This document shows, in pieces, positions 1 to 12,937 of a stretch of DNA of 64,000 nucleotides; within the stretch, counting starts at the first letter, position 1; each line of letters opens with the position of its first letter. Location: assembly GCF_901000735.1 (NCBI RefSeq), contig NC_081545.1, forward strand, positions 30,365,968-30,429,967. Direction: 5' to 3'. The notes below the pieces were generated by a model that saw only the letters and a program-made list of their open reading frames with translations, did not search any database and was not told the DNA's origin. The translations under genes were made by a program, and so were the position numbers. Source of the DNA: Corylus avellana (Eukaryota; Streptophyta; Magnoliopsida; Fagales; Betulaceae).

Positions 1-513
1 TCCGATTTAAATACTCAGACGGAAAAGAATTTAGTTATCGTAAAAGTAAGAGTAGAAGTAGAATTGTTTCAAAAAAATATGAATAGACAATTTTATCCTT
101 ATTTTTTATAAGAATTAAATCATTTCGAGTTTATTTAAACTGAAAATGATCATAAGTCAGAGTGAGAGTGTGTAAATTTCTCTAACATCGATTGATTAAT
201 TATAAATATTGTGGATTAGTAATTTATGATTGATTACACATTTGCATAAATGAATGAGATGAATATAGTTTAATAAAATAATGTATTATTAATCATTAAT
301 TAAGACAATAATTAATGTTGTCGTTGACAATGATAACGAGACTCATTGCCACGCAACTTCCCCTTTTGCATAGCATTTGTGGAAGGTGGAATGTGATGAT
401 AATCCTATTTTAAAGGTAGTGATGGTAAAATGGAGCACGAAAGGTAGCCAGCGCCATGGAGATTGGAGAAGAAGGTGATTGTGTATGATTAATTAATTAA
501 GCGCAAATCTCCA
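1..513. other. AT-rich intergenic DNA, no gene seen
   Basis: This stretch has no ORF of useful length and no recognisable RNA gene. It is AT-rich with short A and T runs, typical of plant intergenic DNA. Confidence 0.6.
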
Positions 514-793
514 TGCATAATCCCTCTTTCTTTTTTCTTTTTTTACAGAGCAAAAGTAGTAAGTCAGGAAGACTAATTATAGCTATCCTAACTAGATGTA
601 ACTATGGTAACACCTACTCATTGGAAGCCGCACAGGAGGGGCCTAAACAGAAAAAACCGCAGGCACTCCCTAGGCATGCCTGAGAATTCTTTATTGCAGA
701 GATTTGAACCCATGCCATAATCCATGTCCTAACCACTTAAAAACTTCCTTAGATCACTGAACCACCACTCTTGATGGTGCATAATCCCTCTTT
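514..793 (-). mobile_element. tRNA-derived SINE flanked by 16-bp target-site duplication
   Basis: The 16-bp direct repeat TGCATAATCCCTCTTT occurs at 514-529 and again, identically, at 778-793. Between the copies, read on the minus strand, is an element with a pol III A-box-like motif (TGGTTCAGTGAT, plus-strand 753-764) and a B-box (GGGTTCAAATC, plus-strand 701-711), about 40 nt apart. It ends in a T-rich tract on the plus strand (about 530-546), which is the A-rich tail on the minus strand. Head, internal promoter, tail and duplication are all in the order expected of a SINE retroposed by LINE machinery. The perfect duplication suggests a fairly recent insertion. The family name cannot be assigned without a repeat library. 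Confidence 0.85.
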
Positions 794-3739
794 TATTTTC
801 GTGTAAGTTAAAGGTTCATGAGTTATAAAATTGCAAAAATCAACAAAATTATTGTTAACAGTTAACAAATTAGTTTATTATTATTATTATTATTATTATT
901 ATTTGATGAAACAAATTATTTATGCTCACCTATCTAGAAGATAAAAAAAAAAGTTGAATAATTGATACTTGTTGGCACACGTACGTTTTGGAGTGTTGTC
1001 CGGAATCCGGATATGTCAAGCCCAAAATATGTGTTTGCCAAAGTCTTCCTTCTGTTCTTTTCTTTTCTTTTACTTTTTCTTTTTAGTTTTCTTACAAAAA
1101 AATAAAAAAATAAAAAAATTATAAGCTCATATTACATTTATATCGCACGAATCAAGTTTTAGTACTATTTAAAAAAAAAAAACAAACAAAATAAGAAAAA
1201 ACTTTGAGAAAATAAAATGTTGGACATTTAAGTCTAGTGGAGGTGGTGTAATTTCAAATGAACATTTATGCACTTTGAAGAGACTTTTCATCTTCTTCTA
1301 AGCATTTAATTCAAGTGGACATTGGATAAAAGAGTATGCACGTCGAAGAATACGACTTTTATTGTTGGATAAGATGTTTGACTTTCATAAATGTAAAAAT
1401 GAGAAAAACAAACACAAACAACTCGGACTTTTTAAGAATTTATAAACGTTGAAATTTTTATAAAAGTGAATAGTGAGACTTTCGGAACCGATCCTTTCAA
1501 TTGGTAATTGCTTTTATCATAATTAGGGACCTTAATTTGAGATTATTTATTTACTTTTTATTATAACAAGGGCCTTAATTACAGAGTATTTGGTATCAGA
1601 ATTAGCCATCATGTCGAGTATGAAATCGGACACAACTAATCGAGTATAAGATTGAAAGCATTGTGACTTTATGGTCGAGTTACGGAAGGGACGACCTAAA
1701 AATTAAATCGTTAAATAGATAAATAAGTGAAATCATCAATAAAGTGAGAGTTGTAACATAATTGGCTAATGTCAATGAAGCTTAGGATGAGACAAAAGAA
1801 TGACCTAAATAGTTGGGTCATGCTTTTCTTACATTCAACAATATATTTTTGCATGTCTACTCCAAATTTCCACCATTATCAATTAACTTATTTATTTGTG
1901 AATAATTTCGACCATTATTTAGCACCTTAATTATAATATACGAAACCTTGGGGCTGGGAAGACAGCCGTACATGTGAGTGGTGGACACGAAGAAATCTGC
2001 AACCGAAATTGGCCTTTGATTTTGGCGCATGCACTTTCTCTTTACGCAACATCCACTACTAGTTGCTCAAGTATGTTTTTTTTCTTTGATTACTTCCACG
2101 ACTTCTAGAAATTAGTTGTTATTATGTATTTAGGTTGTCCTTTTCACTTTTTCTCGCACACAAACCTAACAACTCTGCCATCCAAACTTAAGTGGTAGCT
2201 TTTCTTCGCATCAAATAAACCAGTGGTTTTCACACCCCCAATGGGCCAATATGACCGACCCTTTCTTTTTTTTTTTCTTCTCTAATAAATTTGAAAATGA
2301 TTTTGGTTGCAATTTCGTCCACTCACTGGAGCTTGAAAGTTGAAACAAGTATATATAGAGTTCAGAGTTGTTAGGGAGCAATGCATATCCTGACGCGTGT
2401 ACTGTTTTCAGACTTTTTTTGGTTGACCTTTTCCCTATACAATGTGCAAGTTTGGCTATTATTTCCTAAACGTATAGCCAACGAAATTTGAGTGTAATCC
2501 ACCATTATTTTGTATCCATTTTATTTCGAGAACCTTCTTTTTTCTTCACCCCAACCCCACGTCGAGCCGACAGATCGGTTGACTTCTCAGCTTTCTTACG
2601 TGTTTTAAAGAAGTTTTCAGGAGTCAAAAAATCATACAACGTCGTTTTCACCGCCGAAAGTTTTTACCTTTTCAACATTCTTCTAGTAATTATTTCGGTA
2701 ATAATTAAGTGAGCAATACTTTTTTCCTTTTGCGTGTCTCACGCCTATTTCTCACCTCACTCGACCCTTAAAGAGGTAAATGTGAACTTCTTTTTATTTT
2801 ACTCTTTCACACTCTTTTCTTTTTTAGACTTTTTTAATCTTCTTCTTTGTTTGCTGATCTGCTCTTGTCTGCCATTGCCCATTTATTCTATATTTTTCTC
2901 TAGAATGCTAAGGCAACTGCAAAGTGCAAAATTTTTTCAACGCTTTAGGACCTTTTTTTTATCACTTGGGATTTGAGAATAGAATGTGATGCATAACTCT
3001 TGGAATAGAGTGTTCTTACCTCTCTTTAAGAGATTTACATTCATATATACTTCTTGACATTACAAACAAACTTCATTTGCTACTCGTCAATATCTTCTCT
3101 TATATTACCTTGCAGAAATCTCGAGTCAGGTCTGTGTTTTTCTTACTGAAAAAGGTATAAAAAAACTATTTCTAAAATGAGAAAATGGGGTTCGTGTTGC
3201 TCAAAATGAAGAATCATATTATGATTGTAAAACACTTATGAAATTCATTTAAATATGAAAGATTATGGTTAAGTTGTGCTGGGATTTTGCTGAAAGATTA
3301 TGATTAGGTTAAAAACCCCTAGGTTAAGAAACGATCAGTTCTCATAACACAATCAAGAAGAATCATAATTATCTCTTCATCTTTAACAAAGACAATCACT
3401 GGACCTCCAAGTACTGTCATTAGAATGTCAAAAGAAGAGAATTACACCACCTGCTTCATTACATTACAATCCTCCCAGAAAAAAAAAAAACAAAAACAAA
3501 AACAAAAAAGATAATGTAAGAGCTAATGATAACTGACTCACACACACACACAAGAGAGATAACTAGAATGTACAGCGCAAAGGATCCAACTAACCCAACT
3601 CCAGAAACACACTTATCCTAGAGCTCTCATGCACACCCTGTGTACAAAAGCGGCAGCCTAAATAACCAATCATACAACAACATATATTAGTGCTAAGGAA
3701 AATATCATGGCATAGGAAGAGGGTACTATCATGTCATGG
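794..3739. other. AT-rich intergenic DNA and CAP-G 3' flank
   Basis: It holds a TTA microsatellite at about 875-902 and many homopolymer runs. The ORFs at 2488-2712 and 2734-2976 are low-complexity, rich in Phe, Leu and Ser, match no family I recognise, and have no splice context. The part just below 3740 is probably the 3' UTR of the minus-strand condensin gene, but I could not place a poly(A) signal with confidence. Confidence 0.5.
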
Positions 3740-6700
3740 TCAACCCACACATTCAGAATACTGATCAGATTCTTCAGAATCTTCCTCAGATGTCACCTCA
3801 GACCCTTCTTCCTCTTCATTATCATCTTCAACAATCCTGATAGATCTACTGGCAGTCATCTTGGTCAGTGCTGCAGTTTTACTCGCCCTCTGTGATCGCA
3901 TGCTTACTGCGCTAGGAATGATAGGAACCACTGAAGTGGGTGAAACTTCTTCATCAGAAGAGCTATCTTCAGGCTTCACCCGTTTCCTGGAACGGGGTGG
4001 TCTGCTCGAGCGGGGGACTGGTGTTTGTGGAATACCAACAGAGCAATCACTGCCCAGATTAAACTCTAGATCTAACCTCCCTATCATTCATAAAGGAGGA
4101 CAAACAATCAGACATATTTTAAGTAGAAAAGAAAAACAAATAAAAAGATAACCATATCGACTATACTCTAACTTGCATTTGTCACCGACACTGCAGCTAA
4201 CTCATTAAAATTTAAACTGCATATATTATCCAGCAAGTGCCTTGGGTCAATTAAATTTACTTCCAATACTTCCATGCTTAGGCTAGCAATTATCATGCTA
4301 CTGCATTATATGAAGCAAGTGGTAGTAAGATGATGATCATTTATCCAATAGGGTTTCTCATTCTTGTATTGTCTTTTGGAACAATTTGCCCGATCCAAAA
4401 GTTACCGATGCCATATGCCGCACAACACCAATAAAGAACTGTTGTTCCCTAGCACTTCTGCAGAGAAAGTAAAAGTTTTTACCCAAAATAGAATCAGCTT
4501 GATCTTGCAACAGTTCCTGTTCTGGTTGTCTATCTACTGCCTTAAGACGATCAGCCATCCGCTTCAGTTCCTTCACAAGATCCTTCTCTGCCAAGACAGA
4601 TTCAGCTACATGATTTAGGAGCCTCCTCATTAACTTTATTGCCCCTTGTTCTGATGACCGAAAATGGAGCAAGACAAGTACTCTACATAGTGCCGAAACA
4701 TATGCCTTCTCAGCAGCTGTCTTCTTTATATGGAAGCTTGCCACCTTGACAATCACAAAAAAAATATAAGTTTAAGGCCTGCAAAATTCAATTCAAGTAT
4801 TCTTCCCAAAGGACATCTGTACCTAGGAATTTTACATATAACACCAATCTCTAACAAAGCATGCGTCCACAGTTTTAACTCAGCAGAATATGTTACTCTT
4901 TAATAGTTAATCTTCTTCTTCCTTCTTCTGTCAACAGCATTCTTCAATTACTTACCACTAAGGATTAGGAATTAGGATCATATGTGATATTCATGTGGCT
5001 ATTTTCTTGTATAAGCGTTAGAATTATTTGTAAAACTGTGTACAAGATCATTAATCATTATGTTTAGGTTGTCTATGCATGTTAAATATTATATATCAAA
5101 TTACAATAAAAATATATCATATAATCAGCCATACATAATTTGAAATTATAATATTTTAAATTATGTAGGTTATTGCAATTATAAGTTATATGCAAAATTT
5201 CAACATGATATTATAACATAGATTTTACTAATTTTGGGTGTTCTTCTAATGCTACAACCAAGCAAATGAGTAGGCATATTACTTTTATTCCTAAAACTAC
5301 AAATTCCCAGGAATAGCAATGCCTATTCCTATAGTAGTTTCAAACTTTCAATGGTTATTCCTATTATATTTTGATTTTGCATAAAAAATATTCCGATAAA
5401 GAAAGGGGTTCTCAAACAGCCATCTAAGTTAGAGGATTGATGAGACTAGCATGGTTGGATCACTGACTAGATGATAAATACTTTTTTTTATGCAAGTAAT
5501 TATTTCGAGAAAACATCAAGGGTGACCAGCTTTGTGGGGAGAACAAATTATATTCATAGACAACCCATTGGAAATCCTAAAAAGTATTTGTAACTTATAT
5601 TGTAATAGGAGCTTCAGCAAGGTTAAGAACCAATCATATAGTAATTGAATCTAATAATTGTAAACAATTACCTCTACTGCAATGCGAATTGCAAGTCCCT
5701 CTTGGCCACACTCAAGTGGAGGTTCTAGAGAACCATCTTGTTCTTCTGGTAGTTCCCTTCTCCCATTTTCATCCTCTCTTGCAGTTTCCTTTTCATATAA
5801 TGGAGCCTGCATCATCTGCAGCATAAAACGTGATGCTTGGATTGCACGCTTACGCATATTAGACACCATAAGTGTAGAAACCCCAGCATTGCCATTGATG
5901 CCAGGCCACATTGAACGTATGACAGGAATGAAAGACTTGGACAAACATTTCTGCATTTACAGAACCAAAATAGTTAGGTCATCAACATAAAACAAAATTC
6001 AGTCATAATTATCAGCAATTCATATATAAGACCTCATCTTGAAACTTGTGTTACTTGCCTTATGAATAGCAGAGAGGGAAGGGTAATGCTCAAAGAACAC
6101 AGATAAACACTGCTTAAACCTGGTCAAAAAGCCAAGGAGAACAAACTTATATGGCTAAACCTTATACAGAAGACAAAATGACTGAAAAGAAATTTGCCTA
6201 CCTCTGCAGGTGTTTTGTTTCAGTGCTGAAATACAAGTTAATGAGCTTAGCCAAGAGAGAGGGATGTAAAGAAGCTGGTAAGCTCGGATAGTTCTCACTT
6301 TGAAGAAGAATCTTTGCAAATCCCTCCCCAAGAATAGCTTGAACGGACTCATATTCATCGCTTGCTAAAGAGTTGTCCCAGTCATCTTTGTCAATTCCAG
6401 CATATAAAAGATCAAGCATTTGAACATTCGAACTTTCATCTATATCAGAAAAGTTTACAGGACTAAAAGCCTGCTTATTATCTCGGACTTTTGATGAGAC
6501 GTCCACACCCAAGGCCCCGTCAACTTCCTGAGGCCCATGCCACATCCCAAGATCAATTAATGCCTTACAGGCCACTACACTAATTGGAGTGGGACCATTA
6601 ATAAAAGAAAGCCTCAATTGCTTTACTATTTCCTCACTTGGCTTCCTCTCTAACAAGCCAAAAAGCCCAAGACCCCTGACAGCTATCCTCTGCACATCCA

Positions 6701-9700
6701 AGTGAACATGTTTTGCCTGCAATCAAAGTCCTTACCAGCAGTTAACACCACAGGGGAAAAAAGCTTTGAACTACGTTATATACACAATTTAAAGTGTGGG
6801 GAGCATTTGAATTTGACAGATACATGGACATGGTAAAAGTTATGGAAAAAGTATTTCCTCATTGGTGTCTTTATGTTGCATTGAGGAAAGGCAACATATT
6901 CTCACTTCTAAACAATGTCCTATATATGTTATTTTATTGAATTGCATAGATATTAAACATCATTTGAAGTATATATTTAATGAAGTATCTTCACAATACA
7001 GTTCATTTTGCTCTAGGGTGTGCGCAGTGAAAATTTACATTTCAATGATTGAGCCCCCTCCCCATGTCCCATGGTTTGTAGATTAGACAAATCCTGCTGC
7101 TTATCACACAGGTGTACTAGACGCTCAGACTCCTACCCAGATCCATTTAGCATACATCATAACAATATTAAAAGGAGAAAAGAAAATAGAATACTGAACA
7201 TAAATTCATTACCCCTGGAAGCAATAAGGATTTCAGTAGTTCAGCAAGTTCAATAGCCCGTCCTTGAAGCAAATGGAATGGTTTTGCATTTTCCAAGACA
7301 AGGCTTGTCACAGCAAGAGTGTGCATCCACTGCATAGCATCTGCTGTTCTCTCTCTGCAAGGCAGAGCAAGCTCTTCTACAACCCCAAGAATAATTTCTT
7401 CAAATTCACCATTAGAAGCATGGACTTTCTTTGCTAGCCCAGACACCGAACCAGCCCATTCTTTGTCTCCACCAAGATTTATTCCATCTCCTATGACAAC
7501 CATGTTCCCATCATCATCCACTTCATGCTCAAGAGGTTTGTGCAGCAGTTCCTGCACAAATGCACTAGCAACCTTCCTGATTGTAGCATCAGAAAAATCA
7601 AGCATTGCACCAAGCAATAGTAGCTGTCGAGATGCAAAACGATAATTTGGTCCTGCATATATTAGTTCAAATTAGGACACATAATTGGATGTAACTGACC
7701 CTCATGTCAACCAAATGAGCGTACACCCACCAGCATCAATATGAGCTTTCACCAAATCTACATAATCAGAAACTGTTGCAGGAAGAATTCTCTCTAGAAG
7801 GTCATTACTGTCTGAAGCTTCTGCTGCATAAACTGCTGCTTCAGTGCCCATGGTAGCAGCAGCATCAGAGCCTTTTGCCTGTTGAAGCACAGTTATGATT
7901 CTTATATGATCAGAATGAAGTATGGTAGATTTAGTTTATGCAACTTCAAGAATTGATTACAAAATTGTAACCATAAGAGATGCAACAAACAACCCAAAAA
8001 CCTTGGTAACTAAAAGAGATACATTATTTTTTATGAACTTTCATTAGCACAATTATTTACATTATTATTACTAATTGCAAAAGTCCATTCCTGAAAATCA
8101 CAATTCTTCCCAAAGAGAAAAAGGACATTCCAACAAATGGGATAATATGAATTCTGGCAGTTGCAAGAGATTACTTGAAATGATTGAAACAGGTAGGTTG
8201 GCTACCATGTCTGCACATTTAAAAGCAAATTTTAGTATAACAGATGATTCTGAATCCATCCTCTAAACATTAATTAATATCTGATAGAGAAACAGGAAAG
8301 GTGTGTTGTTGATTTTTTGAGTGGAACTCTAAATTTGGGAATACCAAGGGTTAGGACTACATGCAGTGAGACTTATACTGCTTCCTTATATTCAAATAAT
8401 AGAGTCTAGGATTAGAACAGTTTGGAATTTAGTCATTAGTTTGAGAGTTATACATGTTTTTATGCACCGGTGGCAGAAAAATCTACTTGCACCTGGAAAA
8501 GTTAAGTCAGTTTTGAATTTAGTCAATAGTTTGAGAGTCATTAATAAGTTTTGAATTTAGTCATTAGTTTGATAGTCATTAACAAGTTTTTGAAAAATGA
8601 AACATAGAAACTCACTTGCGCTTCAGTCTGCAAGTGCCTGCATACAGTTTTCCAATAAAGAGCAACCTCTGCCTCCATTAGCTGGATGCCTGGGATGCAA
8701 TCCACCGAGTCCCCTAAAATCATTAAGGAAAAGCATAAGGATGCTGTAAATTACAAGCCCAGTCCTAATTCTCTCAAATTATAAGCCATGAAACAGGTGA
8801 ACATTTCAGCTTAAAAAAATCAGTGTGTTTTAGGAGCCATAGGACACCGCCACGGCAGATTTACATGAGCCAATATGTTCTATATATTACTTTGGACTAT
8901 AAAGTATAAACTTCAATTGCTCTACCCTGTTCCTAGACCATACAATTTTTAAATGTATATAAAAAATGCATCTTACGTTCTATCTTTCTAACCACTCAAG
9001 GGTCATGACCAACAAGGACATTTTCTTCATGTACAGCTCAGCCAATCCGCAAATTCTATTTTTAGATAGATGCCAATTTTAAGATTGTTGTAGCAGGAAA
9101 GGGTTTAGCAAAGATATTTTGCTAGTGTAACCAATCTCATGTCAGGACCCACAACTCCTTACCCACCCCACCTGGCATGATAAATTAACCTATCTTTTAC
9201 GTCTGACTAGTTAAGTAGAAATACTACAAAGCTCAACCAACCTTCCATTCCGTCAACTCTTGACGACACATATTGCCGAATACTTTCACCATCATTTAGA
9301 TTCACTAACCCAGCTTTTAATAAAGCCTCCATCACAGCATTTCCAACCAATTCATATGTTTCAACATCAAGATACTTGAGAAGTTCTACAGGGTCTCCAC
9401 TGCAGCACTTAATAAGCCACTCATCTTTCATTAACTTAATACACTCCTTAGAGACAGCTGGAGAACGATCAGCTAGTCCTCTCTGAAGAATTATCGTTCT
9501 GAGCTTGATGCTACAAAATAAAACAAATAAATTTGAAAAAGAGAATATGTAAAAATTCATTAAAAGACTATACATAAGCAGTATGCTAGCCAACTGGAAA
9601 AGCTAAACCAGGGCAATACTCAAAACTCCACATTAACTAGGTTTTAAAAGTATGTAATTGCCATTGTTAGTGAACTCACACACTATAAATTACTTTAGTA

Positions 9701-12021
9701 GAATCGAAACACACAGAATTTATACTGCAAAAAGTATATCAATCATGGATACAAGAGTTCATTGATTTACCATGAGGTTAAAGAAAAGGGGAGAAAGGTA
9801 CATAACAGGTATAGTGACACCACATTTACCTTAGGCTTTGAAGAGGAAATTTATTAGCAAGAACGCAGTATGCTGTCTTGCGCACTGACTCGCTCACATC
9901 CACAGTGCAATCAACAATTACTTGGGCCGTTGTATTTGAAGGAGGCAATGATAGCACTATTGTCTTACGAACCTCCTGCAGACATGCCATAGCCTTATAG
10001 ATGTAGAAAGCACTACAATATTTCATCTAATAAACATAGAGATCAATGTTTTGTTCCTAGGCCTCATAGTAAAAGAACTTTTATCCATTTGGTAATAGCA
10101 TGATTACTGCCTGTGGAAAATAGAAAGTTAGAAAAAAAAAATGTAGTATTAAATGCATCCCATCCGCTTGTCCTGCACTACCATACCAGCATTGTCCTTA
10201 CTTTTTGCTTAAAAGAGTAGAAGTACCATACAAGACATGTAATTATGCCAAGAGAAAGGGTATTCTTGTGAAAGTAAACAAAAATAAGTCATGACTTTGA
10301 CCAAGGGAAAACATTTTGGGACATTTCAATTAAGTCAGCATCAACAAAAATATATTGAATCGAATCAGTAAGGAAACTCACCGCATTCTGTTCTAGAGGA
10401 AGCACCTCAAGAAATAAATCTAGGATATCACTGTTCTCACCATCATTTGCAAAGCGTGATAGAGCCCTGACTGCAAATGTACGGATTACAGGGACCTTGT
10501 CCCTTACTCGCAGCATCATGCAATCTATCACCTCGTCCCAAATTTCATTGCTCACTTCCACATCATCTGGCAACCGCATGATGATCTACAAGTGCAGGAA
10601 TTTCATATGAAAGCACAAAAATAAGTTCCCAAGACTTTTACTATGAAAACTCTGGTAAGAAATAACATTCAGACTAACCAAAATGATCTTTCATGACAAC
10701 ATACCCAAATGATGTGCAAGATCTAAAGCAGTTGAATTTGATGTTTCTAGACAAACTAAGACTAGTTTCACTTTCTCGAAACTAGGACTTCAAAGAGACC
10801 AGCATTTGCAAGCACAAGTATGGGGGAAATATTATGAAAAGTCTACTCTAACTGCAAATCCAGTGGAACAATTAAAACCCGGTACAGGAGCTTTCTGAAA
10901 ACATTTTCTATCAGAAAAAACGTTGTCCCAAATGCTAAAAGGCAAGCCTCCAAGAGCCCGACTGCTCTAGGGAAAAGCAATACTATTAAAATACCCCCTG
11001 TTTCAACATTTACCACTAAGTTATGCGATGCTAAAACTACAAGAACAATCAGACTCGAATTTCATTTACCATACCACTCCTCCACTCTCTGATCAAGCAA
11101 ACAATGAGTAATATTGCAGAGTTTGCACCACCTTAATTTTTAATATAACAAGAACAACAAAAACTAACTGTGCAACTTAATGAACGAGTAGGCAAAGATC
11201 ATAGTCCTTTGGCAAGACAGTAATGTAGCTTAGAAACGTATATGAACAATATTTAATATCCTCTCTTGTCCTCTCCCTCCATACTACCAAACGTAGTGTA
11301 AAATCAAAATTCCCTTCCAAGTTACCAGTTTAAATTGGTCACCCACATTTTTTATTTCCACCTATCCAAATCTACAAAAACAACTCCGCAGCAAAATAAA
11401 TACGGTAGGGTTTTTTTCTCAGCGACAAAACAGGTTAAAACTGTTAAAAACCTGAACAAGTACAAAGCCAAATTTCACCCCCTAAAATTTTATGTTATTT
11501 CCCCTCAATTTTCTAAGAAATCATCCACGTCAGATAGTCAAGACAGCTTCATTCAGCTCAATTAAAAAAAAATACCAAATCATTCAAACTCCTGATATTT
11601 TTCCTACACTTTCCCAGCAACCAAACACCACGAAAAACCTACACCATACCTCCGAAACAATCTGGCACGCTCGAAACCTAGCGGTCCTGTTGGCCGCCAC
11701 GGCGGCGGCCAGAAGGAACCTGAGGAACTCCTCCAGGAACGCGTCGCAATCAGAGACATGGTCGGGGTCACGGGCGCCGGCAAAGACGGAGACAAATCGG
11801 ACCACGCGCTCGGTGGAGGTAACACGCCGCTGGAAGCTGTAGAGCGGGGTTAGGGTTTTGGAGAAGGCGGAGAAGAATCGGGCCGGGCACGACGATCTGG
11901 ATCGGACGGCCGAGAGCTCCTTGAGTTTCCGGTTGTGAGTAGCGTAGGAGGTCCGCGTCTCGTCCAGGATTTTCGCTATTCTCTGCTTCAATTGCCTCTG
12001 TTCCTCTGTCTCCTCCGCCAT
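3740..12021 (-). CDS. CAPG: Condensin I complex subunit CAP-G (NCAPG/YCG1 family), 12 exons, 1044 aa
   Basis: CAP-G is the HEAT-repeat subunit of condensin I; it binds the SMC2/SMC4-CAP-H ring and DNA and acts in mitotic chromosome compaction in the nucleus. Exons in coding order are 12021-11650, 10585-10382, 9975-9830, 9510-9242, 8713-8616, 7878-7731, 7652-7213, 6716-6202, 6119-6059, 5950-5672, 4744-4483 and 4080-3740. They sum to 3135 nt with phase kept at every junction. The N-terminus (MAEETEEQRQLKQRIAKIL) and the block FRACQIVSE/IIMRLPDD match plant CAP-G. The HEAT region fills roughly residues 60-550. The Cnd3-type C-terminal domain (AKHVHLDVQRIAVRGLGLFG onward) covers about 560-860. 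The tail (about 955-1044) is basic, then strongly acidic and Ser-rich, with TP and SP dipeptides that could be CDK sites. The length is close to the 1051 aa I recall for Arabidopsis. The start at 12021 is preferred over the in-frame ATG at 12042, because that one lies in a CT/CA-repeat leader. Intron 9 uses a GC donor. The gene is divergent from SDHAF4. Confidence 0.97.
8418..8585. repeat. Short tandem repeat (38-bp unit) in CAP-G intron 5
   Basis: Two adjacent 38-bp units at 8510-8547 and 8548-8585 are nearly identical (differences at three positions). A third related copy lies at 8418-8458, separated by about 50 bp. The array ends about 30 bp inside the intron, next to the exon 5 donor. Confidence 0.85.
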
Positions 12022-12583
12022 TTCTCTCTCTCTCTCACACACACAAATTGGATCTAATGCTCTGGTAAACGTTTTTTGAATTCGAGCGGGAGTTGAAGGA
12101 CGCGAAACGACTAGTCATGGGCCGGACCTTGCATTTGTTTGGGCCTCATATTTCTCCTCTTTTTTTTTTAAAGCATTTCTGTTTTTTTGACTGTAACACC
12201 AAACCCGAATTGTATTTTCTACTCTCTGACGTGGTCATGTGCGGACTTAAAAATTTAAAAAAAAAAATAAAAAATAAAAAAAAATAAAAAAATAAATTGA
12301 AACTTTTTAGCTTAGAAAAGACACGGATGACTCTCTTCTCTTCCCACATTTTCACACAAATCTCTCTTTCCTCTTCCCTCTTCCCTCACCCCTCACCGAC
12401 GGCCGACACCGTTTACTGGTGGACACCGAAAGAGGTACCTTAGTCCACGTTGCATACGCTGCAAGCAACACGTTGCTTTAAACGACACCGTTCACTTGTG
12501 GACAGGACAGCTTCACTGCTGATCTTCTCTCGCTGTTGCTCTTTCTTTTGGAGGCTCTCTTTCGTTGTGCAAGCAAAAGAACG
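12022..12583. promoter_or_regulatory. Shared divergent promoter region of CAP-G and SDHAF4
   Basis: Only 562 bp separate the two start codons, so both promoters and both 5' UTRs must lie here. Next to the CAP-G start is a pyrimidine/CA-repeat leader (about 12022-12045). The centre has A-rich runs (12249-12296). Toward SDHAF4 there are CT-rich stretches (12330-12395) and repeated GACACCG-type motifs (about 12405-12430 and 12483-12490). I see no clear TATA box, as is common for housekeeping plant promoters. Confidence 0.6.
12040..12140. repeat. Direct repeat copy 1: CAP-G leader/promoter segment
   Basis: About 100 bp starting in CACACAAATTGGATCTAATG, just upstream of the CAP-G start, recurs at 13490-13592 on the other side of SDHAF4 in the same orientation. 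Mismatches and a small indel are scattered through otherwise colinear sequence, including CATGGGCCGG.CCTTGCATTT. Confidence 0.85.
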
Positions 12584-12937
12584 ATGGCGAGCAATCTGTG
12601 CCGTTTATTCTCATCAAGCGCTCTCAAGCTGACCTTCTCCCACACCAGATCCGACCAGCTCACTCGCTCGCTGTCGAACTCAGTGAACCGACTCATCTGC
12701 TCCGCGACTCAGCAGCCCCATCCGCTCGAAGAAAACCCTAAGCAGAGCCACAAGCAGAGACTACGGAAAAGGATCTCCAAAACGAAAGCCAGGAAGAAAA
12801 TCAAGAAGACGACGAATGACTACGACGACAATGGCAATTTTGTGAATAAAGCAACTGGCGAGGTCGGTGGGCCCCGTGGTCCGGAGCCCACCCGGTTCGG
12901 CGACTGGGAGAAGAACGGCCGGTGCTGTGATTTTTGA
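12584..12937 (+). CDS. SDHAF4: Succinate dehydrogenase assembly factor 4 (DUF1674), mitochondrial
   Basis: This intronless 117-aa protein is a predicted chaperone that helps flavinated SDH1 enter mitochondrial complex II (role known from yeast, animal and Arabidopsis SDHAF4). The N-terminus (MASNLCRLFSSSALKLTFSH) is rich in Ser, Arg and Leu and nearly acid-free, as in a mitochondrial presequence. A Lys/Arg-rich middle (residues about 53-75) leads to the DUF1674 signature at the C-terminus: N-x-ATGEVGGP-RGPEPTRFGDWE, then KNGRCCDF and stop. An in-frame upstream ATG at 12536 would add 16 residues. I prefer 12584 because its product begins with a better targeting peptide and its context (acgATGGCG) is stronger. 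It is divergent from CAP-G. Confidence 0.94.
   Translation: MASNLCRLFSSSALKLTFSHTRSDQLTRSLSNSVNRLICSATQQPHPLEENPKQSHKQRLRKRISKTKARKKIKKTTNDYDDNGNFVNKATGEVGGPRGPEPTRFGDWEKNGRCCDF

Noticed and set aside
2488..2976. Two consecutive plus-strand ORFs upstream of the condensin gene
   Set aside because: They are Phe/Leu/Ser-rich translations of T-rich DNA with no family resemblance, splice context or promoter support.
3861..4151. Plus-strand ORF opposite the CAP-G last exon
   Set aside because: It is an antisense shadow of the acidic Ser-rich tail, whose skewed codons open the opposite frame.
6055..6058. Alternative GT donor 4 nt downstream for CAP-G intron 9
   Set aside because: It would shift the frame and lose the well-matched continuation KCLSKSFIPVIRSMWPG.
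12146..12355. Minus-strand ORF in the divergent promoter
   Set aside because: It is a Lys/Phe-rich translation of homopolymer runs, inside the shared promoter region.
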